The notes beneath the pieces are model-generated. The model was given only the letters and a program-made list of their open reading frames with translations, had not been told where the DNA came from and did not search any database. Of a stretch of DNA of 64,000 nt, positions 54,843 through 63,432 are shown piece by piece; positions within the stretch are counted from its first letter, which is position 1, and each line of letters begins with the position of its first letter. Source of the DNA: an uncultured Aquimarina sp. Its GTDB lineage: Bacteria > Bacteroidota > Bacteroidia > Flavobacteriales > Flavobacteriaceae. The position numbers and the translations under genes are program-made. The DNA is taken from contig CANNBP010000005.1 of the NCBI GenBank assembly GCA_947502885.1, positions 1 through 64,000 on the forward strand, given 5' to 3'.

Positions 54843-55700
54843 TTATAGATGCTCTAGTTCTTCTAATTCACGATCTACCATATAAGGAAACAATTCATCA
54901 AATCTTTCTATATAGGGTTCTTGCATTTTATACTTCAAATATTTTTTTGCTAGAATAAAATATTCTTTTGCTTTTCTGAAGTGTGATAATTTAATTTCTA
55001 TTTTACCTAATCTATATAGGGCTTCAGGGAATTTATCATGTGATTTTAATACTTTATTGTAATGTAAAATTGCCTTGTCGTATTGAAGTATTTCTTCGTA
55101 GCACCTTCCTAAGTAAAAATTAATATAAATATTATCTTCTACACTAAAGCCTTTTTTTTCTTCTTCCAAATTAACTTGATGTAACGCTATAATAGCTTGG
55201 TCAAATTCCTTTAGTTTATACAATGCCTGACCTTTTTGAAAACCACATGGTTCTCCCCAACAAATATTATAGACCATTCCTGTCATCTCCTCTATCTTCT
55301 CGATATCTTTTATAGCACCTTTATAATCCCTATAGTAGTAGAGTAATGACCATGCTCTGTACCCAAGGGCATCGGTTGTATTTTGCTCGATACTATATGC
55401 TACTGCTTTATTAAGAATCTGCATTGCTTTTATATGCTCCCCTTTTTTCTTGTATGAATATGATAATTTTTGACGAACCTCTACATTTTCGGGTGTAATT
55501 ACTAAAGCCGAATCTTTGTATTTTCGGTATAAGTTAGAAGGTTGTAAAAAGTAATTAGATATATTATGATACCGTTGTGTCACAGAATCCTTCTCCTTAG
55601 TAGATAAATTGTTAAACACATTTATGTGATCTTTTTTTTCTGAACAACTATAAACTATAGATAACAGAAACATTATCATTATTACTAATTTTATGGACAT
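54843..55700 (-). CDS. TPR lipoprotein
   Basis: 285 residues. Lipobox IVYSC (Cys19). About five TPR motifs fill residues 60-270 (e.g. PEALYRLGKIEIKLSHFRKAKEYF). A protein-interaction scaffold at the membrane is likely. Its start overlaps the stop of the upstream lipoprotein by 10 bases, so the two are coupled. Confidence 0.82.
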   Translation of the reverse strand: MSIKLVIMIMFLLSIVYSCSEKKDHINVFNNLSTKEKDSVTQRYHNISNYFLQPSNLYRKYKDSALVITPENVEVRQKLSYSYKKKGEHIKAMQILNKAVAYSIEQNTTDALGYRAWSLLYYYRDYKGAIKDIEKIEEMTGMVYNICWGEPCGFQKGQALYKLKEFDQAIIALHQVNLEEEKKGFSVEDNIYINFYLGRCYEEILQYDKAILHYNKVLKSHDKFPEALYRLGKIEIKLSHFRKAKEYFILAKKYLKYKMQEPYIERFDELFPYMVDRELEELEHL

Positions 55701-56851
55701 AGGTCAGTGATTTTTCCGTTTTCAATTTTAAACATTAAGAATGCATGAACATCTTTATAGAACAACCAATTTAATGTAGATACAGAAGATGGCCAACCTT
55801 TTAAACCAACAACCTTAGTTATAATATGTGTAACTATCTCTTGTGAAAATTCATTTTTTTTGTATTGCTTATCCATTTGAATCAAACCAAAGTCTCCTAA
55901 AACACCTTCACAATTAATTGAAAAATGAACAATAATATAACCTTCAGTATTCTCATTATTAGGCATGTTTTTTGAAACAAAATCAAGGATGTAATTGTTC
56001 CCTTTTTTATAAGTTACATCATCGTCAAAATAATATTCACCTTGATACCCGTCATAACAATTAGCATACATTCTTGTTTCTGAAATAACTTTTAAAAACT
56101 CATTGATATTAATATTAGATTTTTCATAAGTAATTAATTTAACTTCTGTTGATGAAAAATCCTTAAGTTCAATTTTATTAGAAGTACTCTTTGTTATTTG
56201 AAATATCGGTTGGGGATTATCATTTCCTTTGTCGTAAGAAAGAAATATGGTCTCATTAATTTGATATACATAATAACCTTTTGTTTGATATTCTGAGGTT
56301 ACTTTTTCTCCTTTATAAAAGTAATTTGTTAAAAGATATAGGCTATCTTTTTTGAAATGTAAAGTGTGATTAATTTTTAGGTCTTGATTGGGGTTTTTAT
56401 TTTCATCTTCAATTACTTCATATGACCATATATTGTTTAAAAGTGATTTTTTTATTGCAAGAGTATCTAATTTAATAGTTTGCTCTATTTTTTGAAATTT
56501 AGCGGCGGACTTAGGATTGGGTGTTCCTTTTTCAAAAAACTTAAAACTAGTTGTATCTCGTAAATCATATGCCCAAAAATGCTCATTCCTCTTTTTACCA
56601 ATAAGTAAATGATTTTCTTTAAAAAATAGGGTGTCTCCGGTTTCTATATTTCTTTTTAGTATTTTATCCAAAAGCTCCCCTTGATTATCAAAAAAAGAAA
56701 GAGAATCATTTTTGGCTTCAAGAATAAAAGGGTAAGGTATCAGTTGATCCATTCCTCGATATGTTCCTAAATAAATTTCTGAAGTGTTATTTTTACACCC
56801 TATTAATGCTAAAAATAAAATTCCTAATAAATATATTGGTTTCATTTTCAT
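55691..56851 (-). CDS. Hypothetical lipoprotein
   Basis: 386 residues; the ATG at 56845 (MKPIYLLGILFLALIGC, Cys at the lipobox) is an equally good start. Most of it is beta-rich and repetitive; the last ~100 residues (GYIIVHFSINCEGVLGDFGL) recall TonB C-terminal-like domains. It overlaps the truncated export gene upstream by 58 bases, showing that the upstream gene was remodelled. Confidence 0.75.
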   Translation of the reverse strand: MKMKPIYLLGILFLALIGCKNNTSEIYLGTYRGMDQLIPYPFILEAKNDSLSFFDNQGELLDKILKRNIETGDTLFFKENHLLIGKKRNEHFWAYDLRDTTSFKFFEKGTPNPKSAAKFQKIEQTIKLDTLAIKKSLLNNIWSYEVIEDENKNPNQDLKINHTLHFKKDSLYLLTNYFYKGEKVTSEYQTKGYYVYQINETIFLSYDKGNDNPQPIFQITKSTSNKIELKDFSSTEVKLITYEKSNININEFLKVISETRMYANCYDGYQGEYYFDDDVTYKKGNNYILDFVSKNMPNNENTEGYIIVHFSINCEGVLGDFGLIQMDKQYKKNEFSQEIVTHIITKVVGLKGWPSSVSTLNWLFYKDVHAFLMFKIENGKITDLCP

Positions 56852-57143
56852 TGTTTGAAAATCTTTTTTTTTGATAAAAAATTCTTTTAATAAGCCTTAA
56901 ATCTTCTGTGATTATTTCTGCAATACCTTGCATTTCTTGTTTAAAGTCAATTTCGATGTTATAGGTAGTAATCAACTTTTCTGAAAGTGATACATCTAAT
57001 AGGTATGCTCCATCATTGCTTGGTAGTAAAGATATTTCTTTGACTGCACCCTTAACAATACCATATTCATTATCTGGAAATCCACTTAATCTAATATTCA
57101 CGTCTTGGCCGATTTTTAGTTTTCCTAATATAAAATCATACAA
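56793..57143 (-). pseudogene. Remnant of an HlyD-family membrane fusion protein
   Basis: 116 residues that match only the C-terminal part of HlyD-type adaptors of peptide export: GKLKIGQDVNIRL, then NEYGIVKGAVKEISLLP and MQGIAEIITEDLRLIKRIFYQ, the standard end. The ~300 residues before it (membrane anchor, coiled coil, lipoyl part) are missing; a stop lies four codons upstream of the first usable TTG. No ABC transporter is near. It marks a former peptide-secretion operon. Confidence 0.7.
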
Positions 57144-57203
57144 ATTAAATTTTTAATGCCTTAGTAAAACATCATAGTTTTACTTTTTAACATCAGGTGT
57201 TTT

Positions 57204-57563
57204 CTATGGTTTTTTTGAATACACATACCCAAAAGTTAGGTATACAACATAATGTAACACATCCAAAAAAAATGAATTATCTAGAAAAAAATAGGTATAC
57301 ATAAACGTAGAGATGAATAACCCGGGATATAATAATAGGTTATAAAATTGTTTGCCTCTATAAACATTGTAATAAATAAGGTCGGGAAGTATTGCCGGAA
57401 ACAGACAAATACCGACAGGAATAAAAAGATAAGAACCACTTAACAAAGGCCAAGGTATCATCAAAAATAGGATATAGGCAAAAACGATGAGCATATGTTG
57501 TAAACTATTTAACTGTATGCCAAAAAGGGTAATGGTATAATCGTTTCTTATAGTGAATTTCAT
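57204..57563 (-). CDS. Hypothetical membrane protein
   Basis: 119 residues with four hydrophobic segments (MLIVFAYILFLMIPWPLL, FIPVGICLFPAIL and two later). N-terminus has RNDYTITLFGIQLNSLQHML. No family recognised. It lies 15 bases after the TonB-receptor-like gene and just before the HlyD remnant. Confidence 0.7.
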   Translation of the reverse strand: MKFTIRNDYTITLFGIQLNSLQHMLIVFAYILFLMIPWPLLSGSYLFIPVGICLFPAILPDLIYYNVYRGKQFYNLLLYPGLFISTFMYTYFFLDNSFFLDVLHYVVYLTFGYVYSKKP

Positions 57564-57578
57564 AGTTGCTTAATCCAA

Positions 57579-60233
57579 TTAAAAGTTAATATCCAAAGAG
57601 AGCATAAAATAACGAAAAATCAAATTACTTTGATATACCGTGGTAGAATAATCTGAGTTTTCTATTTGCTCAAAAGTTTTATTATTTAACAAATTTTTAC
57701 CAACAAAACGTCCAGATATCCACTTTATCTTTTGTGGACGATATCGTATACTAAAATCTAAGAATGAAAAATCTTGATTACTCTTTATATTGGGTTTAAA
57801 GTAATCGTATATGGCAGTTATTAACCATTCCTTATTTAATTTTATGATGGTCTTGAAAGTGTTTTTAAGATTATAATTTGTGGTCGAAGCCTGACCCAAA
57901 ACCTCATATTTTGCGAACGTGTAATTAAAGGTGTTCTCAAAATTTATCGGAATCCTAAATGCTGTTTTTGCAAATAAAGTTCCATTATAATTTTTTGATT
58001 CTCCATCTCGAAGTGTTGATTGGTTTATAGCATTCTTGAAGTTGGAGATTGTATAGGATGAAGAATGTTTTAGGGTTGTTTTTGCAAAGCCAATATACCT
58101 TTCTATAGAAAACATAGTAAAATAATCAACTAGATTTACAGGGGACTGAAAGTATGTAATTTTGGTAAAATTAGTGTTGATGTCTATTTGAGGCAGAAAT
58201 ACATTTTTTTTATTTGTATAACCTGAAGTAACATTAATGTCAATATTTTTAAACAAGTCATTAAGACGATAACTTAAAGAATAGTCTTGTCGCTTTTCTA
58301 ATTCTAGTGAGGTGATTGTATTATGTATCGATCGATTATCGATTATTACCGTATTAGGAATTAAAAACTTCTCTTCTGGTGTTTTTTGTACATAACTACC
58401 AATAAATTTTAATTTGGATACCGAGTTAAGTCTATAACTTATTTTTAAAGAAGGTTCGGGAAAGAAATTGTTTTTTTTATAAGTAGCTATTTCGTTTTGT
58501 AAATTAGTTTTTTTTTGAAATATATAATTCATTGCTACGGCTGACTCTAGTTTCCATTTTTTGTTTTGAAAAGCTAATGAAATATGAGTATAATAATTCC
58601 TTTTTATATACTTTAGGTTATTTCTAAACTTTACAACTTCATTTCCGTTTTCTATTAAAGAAGATAAGAAAGGAAGATTGTAGTGATTAATCCCACCAGT
58701 TAGGGCGTATTTAATCCGTTTCTTTTTTCCTAGGAAAACAAGATAGTTTTGAAATGCTTCTTTTCTATATTCACTATATTGGTCATATGAATTGAAAAGA
58801 TTCTCATTAGTAAGAAAATTGCCGATTGTACTAAACTCTTGAGGAATGTTGTTTCTAGAATATACAGATACGAATTGTAAAGCACTTGTAGTATTTAGCT
58901 TATTTGTAAACTGTAATTTGTTGTTCCAAAAAAAAATGCTGGTTTTCAATACCGTTGAAGAAGCTATATTAAGGTTTTTACTAAGAGTATTTTTGGATCT
59001 GATTTCTTCGTTTTGAATAGAAGTCTCGAGTTCTAATAAGGATTTTTTGGTTGTATTATAAGTAAGCTTTAAATCTATTCGTTTATTTTCTGGTGTTTTT
59101 ATAATGTCTCCATGATCAATATATCTTACCATCTCTTTTCCAGTAAAATATCTGTTATCATATAATTCTTGTTTAAAAAACTCATCTTGTATATAATACA
59201 AATTGGATTTTAATGTAAAAGTCTTAGAAAGCCGATAGATAAAGTTATAATTACCAAACCATTGATTATTAACCTTTGTTCTAGAATCATTTAAAATACT
59301 GCTTAATGGCATATCATTAATAATAGTTTTTGCATACAATTCTTTGTTAACCACATCTTCAGGAGAAATCGATTTAGAGAAATAGTCAAAAGGTGTATTA
59401 TTACTTCCTGTATTATTAAATGATAGTGTTCCAAAAGATTTCAATGATTTTGCAATTCCTAATATGTTGGTGCCAATATTATAATACGATTTATCTCCGT
59501 ATCCAAGACCAATAGTGCTTGTATTAGAATAATCCACCTTTCCTTTCTTTAGTTTAAGATTTAGAGCTACATTATCAGAGTTTTCAATTCCTTTTAATAA
59601 TGGATTTTTAGAGTATTTATCAATAGCTTCAATCTGATCAATCATATTTACAGAAATATTTTTTGTTCCCAACGAATAGTTATGACCAAATAGGTCGTCT
59701 CCATCCAATTTTACTGCTTTTACTGTTTTACCTCTATATTTAATCCTTCCGTTTTCTTCTACCTCAATTCCTGGTAATTTTTTGATTAAGTCCTCTACTT
59801 TTCGTTCTGTACCATCTTTATAGGCTTCGGGATTAAAAACTACAGTATCCTTTTTGATAGTAAACTTTTTACGTTCAGAGATGATCACTTCGTCTAATTC
59901 TGTAATTTTTGGCGTGAGAACGATATCGAAATGATAGGTTTTGTTAACTTCTGGGTTTACAATACTATCTACTATTTTTTCATAATTGAGCACACTAACT
60001 TCTATAAAAATGGTAGTATCATATTTCTTTTTTAAGATATAGGAAAAATTACCCTTATCATTTGTAATAAAAAACTCTGAAATATTACCATCTTCAACTG
60101 ATTTTTTTAAGATCAGATTTGCTCGTGATAAGGGTTCTCCAAAATTGTTTTTTATTGTCCCTACTACTTTTTGTGAAAAGGAATTATAAGTAATACCTAT
60201 CAAAAAAAGAGACCAAATATACTTTTTTGGCAT
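57579..60233 (-). CDS. TonB-dependent receptor-like outer-membrane protein
   Basis: 884 residues. Signal peptide (about 1-21, ending FS), CarboxypepD_reg-like domain (about 22-110, GTIKNNFGEPLSRANLIL), plug-like part (VEDLIKKLPGIEVEENGRI) and a long beta barrel. It is the OMP partner commonly found with GLPGLI genes; its start overlaps the GLPGLI stop (TAATG). Ligand unknown; uptake or peptide-related export are both possible. Confidence 0.88.
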   Translation of the reverse strand: MPKKYIWSLFLIGITYNSFSQKVVGTIKNNFGEPLSRANLILKKSVEDGNISEFFITNDKGNFSYILKKKYDTTIFIEVSVLNYEKIVDSIVNPEVNKTYHFDIVLTPKITELDEVIISERKKFTIKKDTVVFNPEAYKDGTERKVEDLIKKLPGIEVEENGRIKYRGKTVKAVKLDGDDLFGHNYSLGTKNISVNMIDQIEAIDKYSKNPLLKGIENSDNVALNLKLKKGKVDYSNTSTIGLGYGDKSYYNIGTNILGIAKSLKSFGTLSFNNTGSNNTPFDYFSKSISPEDVVNKELYAKTIINDMPLSSILNDSRTKVNNQWFGNYNFIYRLSKTFTLKSNLYYIQDEFFKQELYDNRYFTGKEMVRYIDHGDIIKTPENKRIDLKLTYNTTKKSLLELETSIQNEEIRSKNTLSKNLNIASSTVLKTSIFFWNNKLQFTNKLNTTSALQFVSVYSRNNIPQEFSTIGNFLTNENLFNSYDQYSEYRKEAFQNYLVFLGKKKRIKYALTGGINHYNLPFLSSLIENGNEVVKFRNNLKYIKRNYYTHISLAFQNKKWKLESAVAMNYIFQKKTNLQNEIATYKKNNFFPEPSLKISYRLNSVSKLKFIGSYVQKTPEEKFLIPNTVIIDNRSIHNTITSLELEKRQDYSLSYRLNDLFKNIDINVTSGYTNKKNVFLPQIDINTNFTKITYFQSPVNLVDYFTMFSIERYIGFAKTTLKHSSSYTISNFKNAINQSTLRDGESKNYNGTLFAKTAFRIPINFENTFNYTFAKYEVLGQASTTNYNLKNTFKTIIKLNKEWLITAIYDYFKPNIKSNQDFSFLDFSIRYRPQKIKWISGRFVGKNLLNNKTFEQIENSDYSTTVYQSNLIFRYFMLSLDINF

Positions 60234-61021
60234 TAATTAATTTTCTTTAGTTCTGTGATAAGATTTTCAGGAAGATCTATAAAGTGTTGAGTGAAAAAGC
60301 GTTGATTATCGTCAAAAGTCATTGTAACTTGCATTTCTGCTGCCATAACTAGCTTTTTTCTTTTAGAGTTTGTTAAGTAGGTTGTTAACGCCTTTTTGTA
60401 GTTGCTATAATTATAGACCTTTTGATTCTTTTTGAAAAAATCTTTATAAAAATTAAACACTTTTTGATCGGTGCTCTTTTTGATGTTTAGTAGTGAAAAA
60501 GAAAAATACTTTTTATCATCACTTCCTTTTACAATTAGCCCGGGTAGACCATTTAATTTTAAGGGACCAAAATTAACAGGTATCTCTGAGGTAAACCAAA
60601 CTGTATATGTTCTTTCATGTAGTTTAAGTACTGCCTCTTGACATTGGTAGCCCTTTATTTTTTTTGATTTTCCAGTAAGCCTCCATTGATGATGATCGCT
60701 AGGATAGGAATAGGCAAAAATTCCGTTTTTATAAGGAACACGGGTATAAATTTTACTGTTGGTAGAATAGGTAAAAGTTGATAATTCATCATTTACAACT
60801 TTGAGCATTTCTTGAGTATAAGGGTTTTTGCCAATTCCTGATTCTCGATCATCAAAGATTTTAAATACAGCTTCTTCATTATTATGAATTATTAATTTAC
60901 TTAGACAATGATGTCCTGTTCTATCAGTATAGTTATATTCTATACTATAATCTTCTTGTGCCAATATCTTACTTGATATGATAATGAGGAATAACAAAAA
61001 CAAAAGGTTGTTCTTTTTCAT
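60233..61021 (-). CDS. GLPGLI family protein
   Basis: 262 residues from the ATG at 61021 (MKKNNLLFLLFLIIISSKILAQ, signal peptide); an ATG at 61048 would add nine residues inside the hairpin. The family motif is seen in PLKLNGLPGLIVKG. GLPGLI proteins are secreted Bacteroidota proteins of unknown function linked to TonB receptors and small peptides. Translationally coupled to the next gene. Confidence 0.9.
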   Translation of the reverse strand: MKKNNLLFLLFLIIISSKILAQEDYSIEYNYTDRTGHHCLSKLIIHNNEEAVFKIFDDRESGIGKNPYTQEMLKVVNDELSTFTYSTNSKIYTRVPYKNGIFAYSYPSDHHQWRLTGKSKKIKGYQCQEAVLKLHERTYTVWFTSEIPVNFGPLKLNGLPGLIVKGSDDKKYFSFSLLNIKKSTDQKVFNFYKDFFKKNQKVYNYSNYKKALTTYLTNSKRKKLVMAAEMQVTMTFDDNQRFFTQHFIDLPENLITELKKIN

Positions 61022-61036
61022 AATATTTTTTTGTAA

Positions 61037-61075
61037 AATCACTATCATTTCTAATGATTAGAAATGATAGTGATT
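61037..61075 (-). terminator. Perfect palindrome between peptide gene and GLPGLI
   Basis: 19-base arms (ATCACTATCATTTCTAAT and complement, plus an A-T pair) around one G. On the minus strand TTTTAC follows. It sits between the 65-aa peptide gene and GLPGLI, so it would give more peptide mRNA than downstream mRNA, or protect the 3' end. Confidence 0.6.
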
Positions 61076-61095
61076 GTTAATATGTGTTGGTTAAA

Positions 61096-61293
61096 TTAAT
61101 CCATTGCACTTGCCCAAGTTCTATAGGCTCTTCCACAATTATCCCCTGGATTGCAGTCTTTTACTGTGACGCCACCACCAGAAACAGTACAGCATTCACC
61201 AAATTCTGATATTACATCTTCCGTTTCTGCATTTATATTTGTAAAACTCATTAGTGTTGTGACTAAAGTTAGCCCTAAAAATACTTTTTTCAT
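61096..61293 (-). CDS. Small secreted Cys-containing peptide
   Basis: 65 residues. Signal peptide (about 1-22, MKKVFLGLTLVTTLMSF..NINA) and a mature part of about 43 residues with four Cys (GECCTVSGGG, VKDCNPGDNC). It is the first gene of the GLPGLI/TonB run and may be the secreted substrate or a precursor handled by this locus. The architecture recalls other small Bacteroidota signal-peptide/Cys peptides, such as NVEALA-type, but I see no firm family. Confidence 0.72.
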   Translation of the reverse strand: MKKVFLGLTLVTTLMSFTNINAETEDVISEFGECCTVSGGGVTVKDCNPGDNCGRAYRTWASAMD

Positions 61294-61672
61294 GTTTAAA
61301 ATTTTAATTAAATAGTAATTTACACCTACTCTTTTTACAAAAGGCTTTTCGGTTTCGACCTTACATCGCGCAATGATATTTTTGTAGTGATTGGTATCAC
61401 TTTGGTTTTCTTTTTTTATAGTACAATACTAAAACATCACAGTTCCATTTTTTGATAGTGGTTGTTTTTTTCTTTTTTTTCTTTCATCTTATAGTTGATA
61501 TTGCAAATCTCTATTAAAGCATATCGATAATCAATCGTCATAATTGGGTGTTTTTGATCCATAGTTTTATTGATATTCTAACTATTTTTATCTCTGTATT
61601 TCTTACTTCAATGATATGCTTCGAAGGGCTCAGGGAGACATACTTTTCATTTCTGTCTCTAGGGTTAATACC
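61294..61672. other. 379-base intergenic region
   Basis: AT-rich, no gene. Holds a short dyad AGTGAT-TGGT-ATCACT (61386-61401) and, at 61607-61640, a copy of the TTCAATGATATGCTTCGA repeat. No exact -7 box for the peptide gene was found. Confidence 0.45.
61607..61640. repeat. Dispersed intergenic repeat, copy 1
   Basis: TTCAATGATATGCTTCGA, followed by GGGCTCAGGGAGACA. Close to the copy at 62500-62533, same orientation, 890 bases apart. Confidence 0.6.
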
Positions 61673-61903
61673 TCATCTCATCTGTTTACAATAACATTGA
61701 TATCTACATTTATAAATAAAGTCAATCGCTTCATCTTTGGTTTTGTCTTGTACAAATAGCATATTAATCCAAGCATATAACATCATCTCGTACTTGCTGT
61801 TTTGCGCCAGCTTAGTCATAAAATCTTTCCTTTTGATATGCAATGCCCGTAGGATATCCAAAAGATATCGGTAGTGTATTTCGTCTTGTGCTATAGGCAT
61901 CAT
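61673..61903 (-). CDS. Small protein of family D
   Basis: 76 residues (74-76 by start). LRALHIKRKDFMTKLAQNSKYEMMLYAWIN and KTKDEAIDFIYKCRYQ. Paralogous to 62892-63149, sharing L-LHI, FM, SKYE..LY.WI and KT.DEA...IY. A small helical protein of unknown function; near a third HTH copy. Confidence 0.65.
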   Translation of the reverse strand: MMPIAQDEIHYRYLLDILRALHIKRKDFMTKLAQNSKYEMMLYAWINMLFVQDKTKDEAIDFIYKCRYQCYCKQMR

Positions 61904-62091
61904 TAGGGTTGTTTTTTTATAGTTGTTAATTAATGGTTTTTATTAGTGTTTTACCATTCCCCCTTCGAAGGGGCTAGGGGATGTTCTATTCACTCTAAAA
62001 ACATCGATCCCCCTGCCATACGCTTCAGCTCGCCCATAGTATACTATGTCGTTTCAAAATGAAGGAGTACTTGTACCTTTTTAAACCCGAA

Positions 62092-62349
62092 TTATGCTCT
62101 CATCCCACCCGCTCCTGTATAAAACCCAAACTTAAAACCCACCTCATTCTGGTAGATATAGCTTTGTAGTGCAAAATCATATACGATAGGCGCATTAAGA
62201 TCTTTCATGATATTGATAAGACGATGCACTTTGGTTTTTGAAATGCTTAAACGTTTAGCTAATTGTTCTGGGGTACCCGTAGCTTGCATGTGTATCAGCT
62301 GATCTATACGTTGTATCATATTGATATGTTTCATCATCATATTATCCAT
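62092..62349 (-). CDS. Small winged-HTH-like protein, paralog C
   Basis: 85 residues from the ATG at 62349; a TTG at 62379 would add ten. IDQLIHMQATGTPEQLAKRL, SISKTKVHRLINIMKDL and NAPIVYDFALQSYIY, then FKFGFY match paralogs A and B at 19.8-20.5 kb. DNA binding is inferred. It lies between small family-D and unknown genes and upstream of nothing obvious on its strand. Confidence 0.72.
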   Translation of the reverse strand: MDNMMMKHINMIQRIDQLIHMQATGTPEQLAKRLSISKTKVHRLINIMKDLNAPIVYDFALQSYIYQNEVGFKFGFYTGAGGMRA

Positions 62350-62499
62350 AACTTGTTTTTTTAGGACCGATTTTGGCAAACCAAAATCGTGGGATTAAAC
62401 TTTATTGTTGGTTAATTATGGTTGTTGGTTTACGTTTTTTGTTTTAAGAGTCTAAGAATCAAACAATTTGAGTCGCTCGTACTTTTTGCATTTTTAGTT

Positions 62500-62533
62500 T
62501 CAATGATATGCTTCGACAGGCTCAGCATGACAG
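62500..62533. repeat. Dispersed intergenic repeat, copy 2
   Basis: TTCAATGATATGCTTCGA, then CAGGCTCAGCATGACA; same orientation as copy 1. Confidence 0.6.
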
Positions 62534-62577
62534 CGTTTTCTATTTTGACACTTATACTGCTTTTCAATCTCGAAGAC

Positions 62578-62645
62578 GAATGTCATCCTGAGCCCTTCAG
62601 CAGTGCCTGTCCTGAGCTTGCCGAAGGGCTCAGGACAGGCACCGT
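62578..62645. repeat. GC-rich repeat with long hairpin
   Basis: TGTCATCCTGAGCCC.. reads as the repeat in inverted orientation. Within it, GTGCCTGTCCTGAGC (62603-62617) and GCTCAGGACAGGCAC (62628-62642) form a 15-bp stem with a 10-base loop. Much GC-richer than the region. TGTCATCCTGAGC-type repeats are common in Bacteroidota intergenic DNA. Confidence 0.7.
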
Positions 62646-62657
62646 CTAAGGGTGTTC

Positions 62658-62876
62658 TTAATTCTGCATCCTCGATTCATAATTTTCTACCTCAAGGGTT
62701 AGTTTTTTAAGCGTTTCATGATACACCAGTACTTGATTGCCTGTAACTTTTACCAATGGGTTGATCGTTGTTAATAGTTGCCTTATTATTACTTTGGTGG
62801 TCTTTAATTTTTTTGTCATTTTGGTATCTACCAATGTTTGTTGTGTTGGGGTTAAGATGGTATATAATACAGTCAT
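62658..62876 (-). CDS. Small hypothetical protein
   Basis: 72 residues. KKLKTTKVIIRQLLTTINPLVKVTGNQVLVYHETLKKLTLEVENYESR: basic and helical, no family recognised. Shares no clear similarity with its neighbours. It is 15 bases after the family-D gene on the same strand. Confidence 0.5.
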   Translation of the reverse strand: MTVLYTILTPTQQTLVDTKMTKKLKTTKVIIRQLLTTINPLVKVTGNQVLVYHETLKKLTLEVENYESRMQN

Positions 62877-62891
62877 AGCGATAAGTAGGCA

Positions 62892-63149
62892 TTAAGCAGT
62901 TAATGGGATGGGGTACTCACACAAACTCGAATTTTGGGTAATAAAAAAGATATTTCTTGCTCTATAGATAATTTGCACCGCCTCGTCGCTGGTTTTTTGT
63001 TTGTGATACAAATTGGTGATCCAGAGGTACAGAATAATTTCATATTTGCTTTGATGTATCAGGTTATACATAAAATTATCGCTATCGATATGTAACATTT
63101 TTAAGACTTGTGACATAAACACATGTAGGTCGTTGTTTTCTATCTGCAT
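62892..63149 (-). CDS. Small protein of family D, second copy
   Basis: 85 residues. QVLKMLHIDSDNFMYNLIHQSKYEIILYLW and KTSDEAVQIIYRARN match 61673-61903. The last ~20 residues (ITQNSSLCEYPIPLTA) are an extension not present in the other copy. It has a good promoter (63195-63226) preceded by direct repeats. Confidence 0.65.
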   Translation of the reverse strand: MQIENNDLHVFMSQVLKMLHIDSDNFMYNLIHQSKYEIILYLWITNLYHKQKTSDEAVQIIYRARNIFFITQNSSLCEYPIPLTA

Positions 63150-63194
63150 TTTGATGTATTGGTTTTAAGTGCATGATGTAATTTTTTGTTGAAG

Positions 63195-63226
63195 CAAATA
63201 TATGGGGGAGAATTACGTTTGTACAA
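63195..63226 (-). promoter_or_regulatory. Promoter of the 62892-63149 small gene
   Basis: On the minus strand TTG (63224-63226), 21-base spacer, TATATTTG (63195-63202): a good -33/-7 match, about 46 bases before the start codon. Confidence 0.6.
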
Positions 63227-63230
63227 GGAA

Positions 63231-63279
63231 CATAATTCTAGATTCATGAATTTTAGGGGCATAATTCTTGAATTTTAGG
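63231..63279. repeat. Two imperfect direct repeats next to the promoter
   Basis: CATAATTCT..GAATTTTAGG at 63231-63257 and CATAATTCTTGAATTTTAGG at 63260-63279. They lie just outside the -33 box of the minus-strand promoter and in the intergenic space with the TPR gene, so they look like activator sites. Confidence 0.5.
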
Positions 63280-63432
63280 CACTCCTAATTGATTGTAATT
63301 AATTGCTTAATAGTGTTTTGTGTTTGTTGATAACTAAAAAACACTTATTGTGATAGTATGTTTTGATATATTTAATTTTACACCTTGAACTTCGTAAGTT
63401 TTTAGACTTATTAGTTATTCTTATTTAAAAGT

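Noticed and set aside
61607..62642. Possible CRISPR array or insertion sequence from the repeats
   Set aside because: Only three unevenly spaced copies, no regular spacers, no transposase, no target-site duplication seen.
62422..62649. 75-residue plus-strand frame
   Set aside because: Its second half runs through the GC-rich dispersed repeat and hairpin; composition comes from the repeat.
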